Shown here piece after piece: positions 62,822 to 64,000 of a stretch of 64,000 nt of DNA. How positions within the stretch are numbered: position 1 is the first letter of the stretch; the number at the start of each line of letters is the position of its first letter. The notes below the pieces were generated by a model. That model saw only the letters and a list, made by a program, of their open reading frames with translations, was not told where the DNA came from and ran no database searches. This DNA is from Thalassomonas haliotis. Its GTDB lineage: Bacteria > Pseudomonadota > Gammaproteobacteria > Enterobacterales > Alteromonadaceae. The stretch spans positions 4,836,001-4,900,000 of the forward strand of contig NZ_CP059693.1 of the NCBI RefSeq assembly GCF_028657945.1, in the 5' to 3' direction. The translations under genes were made by a program, and so were the position numbers.

Positions 62822-64000
62822 ATGCCAGAAACAAACAACCAAACTTCAAGGCTATTTACCGCCTGCTGTATTGCCCTTATGGTCACCGCCATGACCTTTG
62901 CCATCCGCGCCGGCATTCTCAGCCAACTGGGGCAGGATTTCAGTTTATCCGACGGTGAACTTGGCTGGGTCAACTCCATGGCATTTTTAGGATTTCCATT
63001 GGCGACCCTGATAGGCGGCGCAATTTATAATGCCGTAGGGGCGAAAAAATTACTTATCGCCGCTTTTATCTGCCATTTGCTCGGTTTGCTGCTCACCATC
63101 AACGCTACCGGCTTCTGGAGCCTGTTGATCTCGACCTTCTTCATCGGTTTTGCCAACGGCGCGGTAGAAGCGGGTTGTAATCCGCTGATCGCAGCCCTGT
63201 ATCCGGACAACAAAACCACTATGCTTAACCGCTTCCATGTCTGGTTTCCCGGTGGCATAGTCATAGGCGCCGTGACCTCCAAGCTGATGACAGATATGGG
63301 ATTGGGCTGGCAACTGCAAATTGCCGTCATGCTGCTACCAGCCCTGGTTTACGGTGTGCTGGTGCTCAAACAAGAGTTTCCGGCCCTGAGCCAGGCCGCC
63401 ACTTCGACCCTGGCGAATATCAAAGCGCTGGCTTCACCGTTATTCCTGTTTATGCTGATATGTATGACCTTAACCGCCACCACGGAATTGGGCACCCAGC
63501 AATGGATAGAAAGAATTCTCGGCGCGTCCGGCGCTTCCCCTATGTTGATCATGGCCTTGATCACCGGGTTAATGGCTTTTGGCCGCTATTTTGCCGGCCC
63601 CTTGATCCACAGACTTAACCCCGCCGGAGTACTGCTGGCTTCAGCGATACTTGCCAGCGCAGGAATTTATGCCATGAGCCTGGCCAGTGGCTGGACGGTT
63701 TATCCTGCCGCGATATTATTCGCCTTGGGGGTTACTTATTTCTGGCCCACCATGTTAGGTTTTGTCGCCGAAAATAATCCGCAAACCGGGGCCATAGGTC
63801 TTTCTGTGATCGGCGGCATGGGCATGTTTGCCGTCAGCATGTGGAATCCGGTGATCGGCAGCTGGATAGATGATGCCAGGAGCCAGGCCCTGGCCAGTCA
63901 AGCTTCTGCAGCGCAAGCAGAGCTTCAAGCAGGGCAAGCGGTATTATCAAACCTGACACTGTTTCCCTTAACCCTGATTTTGGCCTTTACCCTGTTGTGC
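62822..64000 (+). CDS. MFS sugar permease, partial (C-terminus off the right edge)
   Basis: An open frame of 393 codons from ATG at 62822, with AGGAG upstream, runs off the window end without a stop. About 11 to 12 membrane helices are visible. It is like FucP-type sugar MFS proteins, with NRFHVWFPGGIVIGA and GCNPLIAALYPDNKT, and a polar Ala/Gln-rich loop (SQALASQASAAQAELQ) near the C-terminus. Placement after the oxidoreductase and isomerase suggests uptake of their substrate. Confidence 0.9.
   Translation, partial: MPETNNQTSRLFTACCIALMVTAMTFAIRAGILSQLGQDFSLSDGELGWVNSMAFLGFPLATLIGGAIYNAVGAKKLLIAAFICHLLGLLLTINATGFWSLLISTFFIGFANGAVEAGCNPLIAALYPDNKTTMLNRFHVWFPGGIVIGAVTSKLMTDMGLGWQLQIAVMLLPALVYGVLVLKQEFPALSQAATSTLANIKALASPLFLFMLICMTLTATTELGTQQWIERILGASGASPMLIMALITGLMAFGRYFAGPLIHRLNPAGVLLASAILASAGIYAMSLASGWTVYPAAILFALGVTYFWPTMLGFVAENNPQTGAIGLSVIGGMGMFAVSMWNPVIGSWIDDARSQALASQASAAQAELQAGQAVLSNLTLFPLTLILAFTLLC

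Overview
The window looks like a chromosomal segment of a marine gammaproteobacterium of the Alteromonadales, most likely Colwelliaceae (Thalassomonas/Thalassotalea-like). This is inferred from protein resemblance, the mid-40s to high-40s GC of the core genes, and gene order. Several blocks keep the E. coli order: ygfB-pepP-ubiH-ubiI followed by gcvTHP, zapA with 6S RNA, and rsmE-gshB-yqgE-ruvX-pilT/pilU-yggS-proC-yggT-rdgB-hemW. No tRNA or rRNA gene, prophage, insertion sequence or CRISPR array was seen.

Region 1 (1-6620) is the integrase-proximal end of a chromosomal integron. A tyrosine integrase gene (intI, plus strand) lies next to an attI-like site and a LexA-type box. To its left run at least 13 attC sites and AT-richer cassettes on the minus strand, continuing off the left edge. 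Ten cassettes carry an open reading frame: small membrane proteins, a zinc-ribbon membrane protein, a DUF6678-like protein, several orphans and, in first position, an Imm27-type immunity protein. Four others are diverged copies of one roughly 290 bp apparently noncoding cassette carrying two alternating attC types.

Region 2 (6620-20000) holds the glycine cleavage operon gcvTHP with a hairpin terminator between gcvH and gcvP, the ubiquinone hydroxylases ubiI and ubiH with pepP and ygfB, then zapA, 6S RNA, an MFS transporter with an eight-unit hexapeptide repeat, and murI. Region 3 (20000-34100) is conserved housekeeping: metK, rsmE, gshB, yqgE, ruvX, an AEC transporter, pilU, pilT, yggS, proC, yggT, a DUF4426 protein, an EamA exporter, rdgB, hemW and tadA. 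Region 4 (34100-48000) holds two candidate small ORFs, mltF, purL, an iodotyrosine-deiodinase-like flavoprotein, a RraB/zinc-ribbon/acpH operon, an RluA-type synthase, a dapA-like operon, a carboxylesterase and a DUF4097 protein.

Region 5 (47700-64000) holds cinA, an unusual structured leader ahead of a small unknown gene and a FapA/DUF342 gene, DUF2884 and DUF3103 proteins, a 13-copy 52 bp repeat array, the ETF dehydrogenase and etfBA divergent around two palindromic operators, yciH, a two-receiver protein with a degenerate first receiver, and a sugar-type catabolic cluster (PAS-AraC regulator, Gfo/Idh/MocA oxidoreductase, TIM-barrel isomerase, MFS permease) cut by the right edge.

The most unusual signals are the leader RNA at about 49211-49360 with competing helices, three intergenic arrays of related 50-52 bp hairpin units (21.3, 43.5 and 53.8 kb), the immunity gene as first integron cassette, and the divergent small ORFs at 34.2-34.5 kb.
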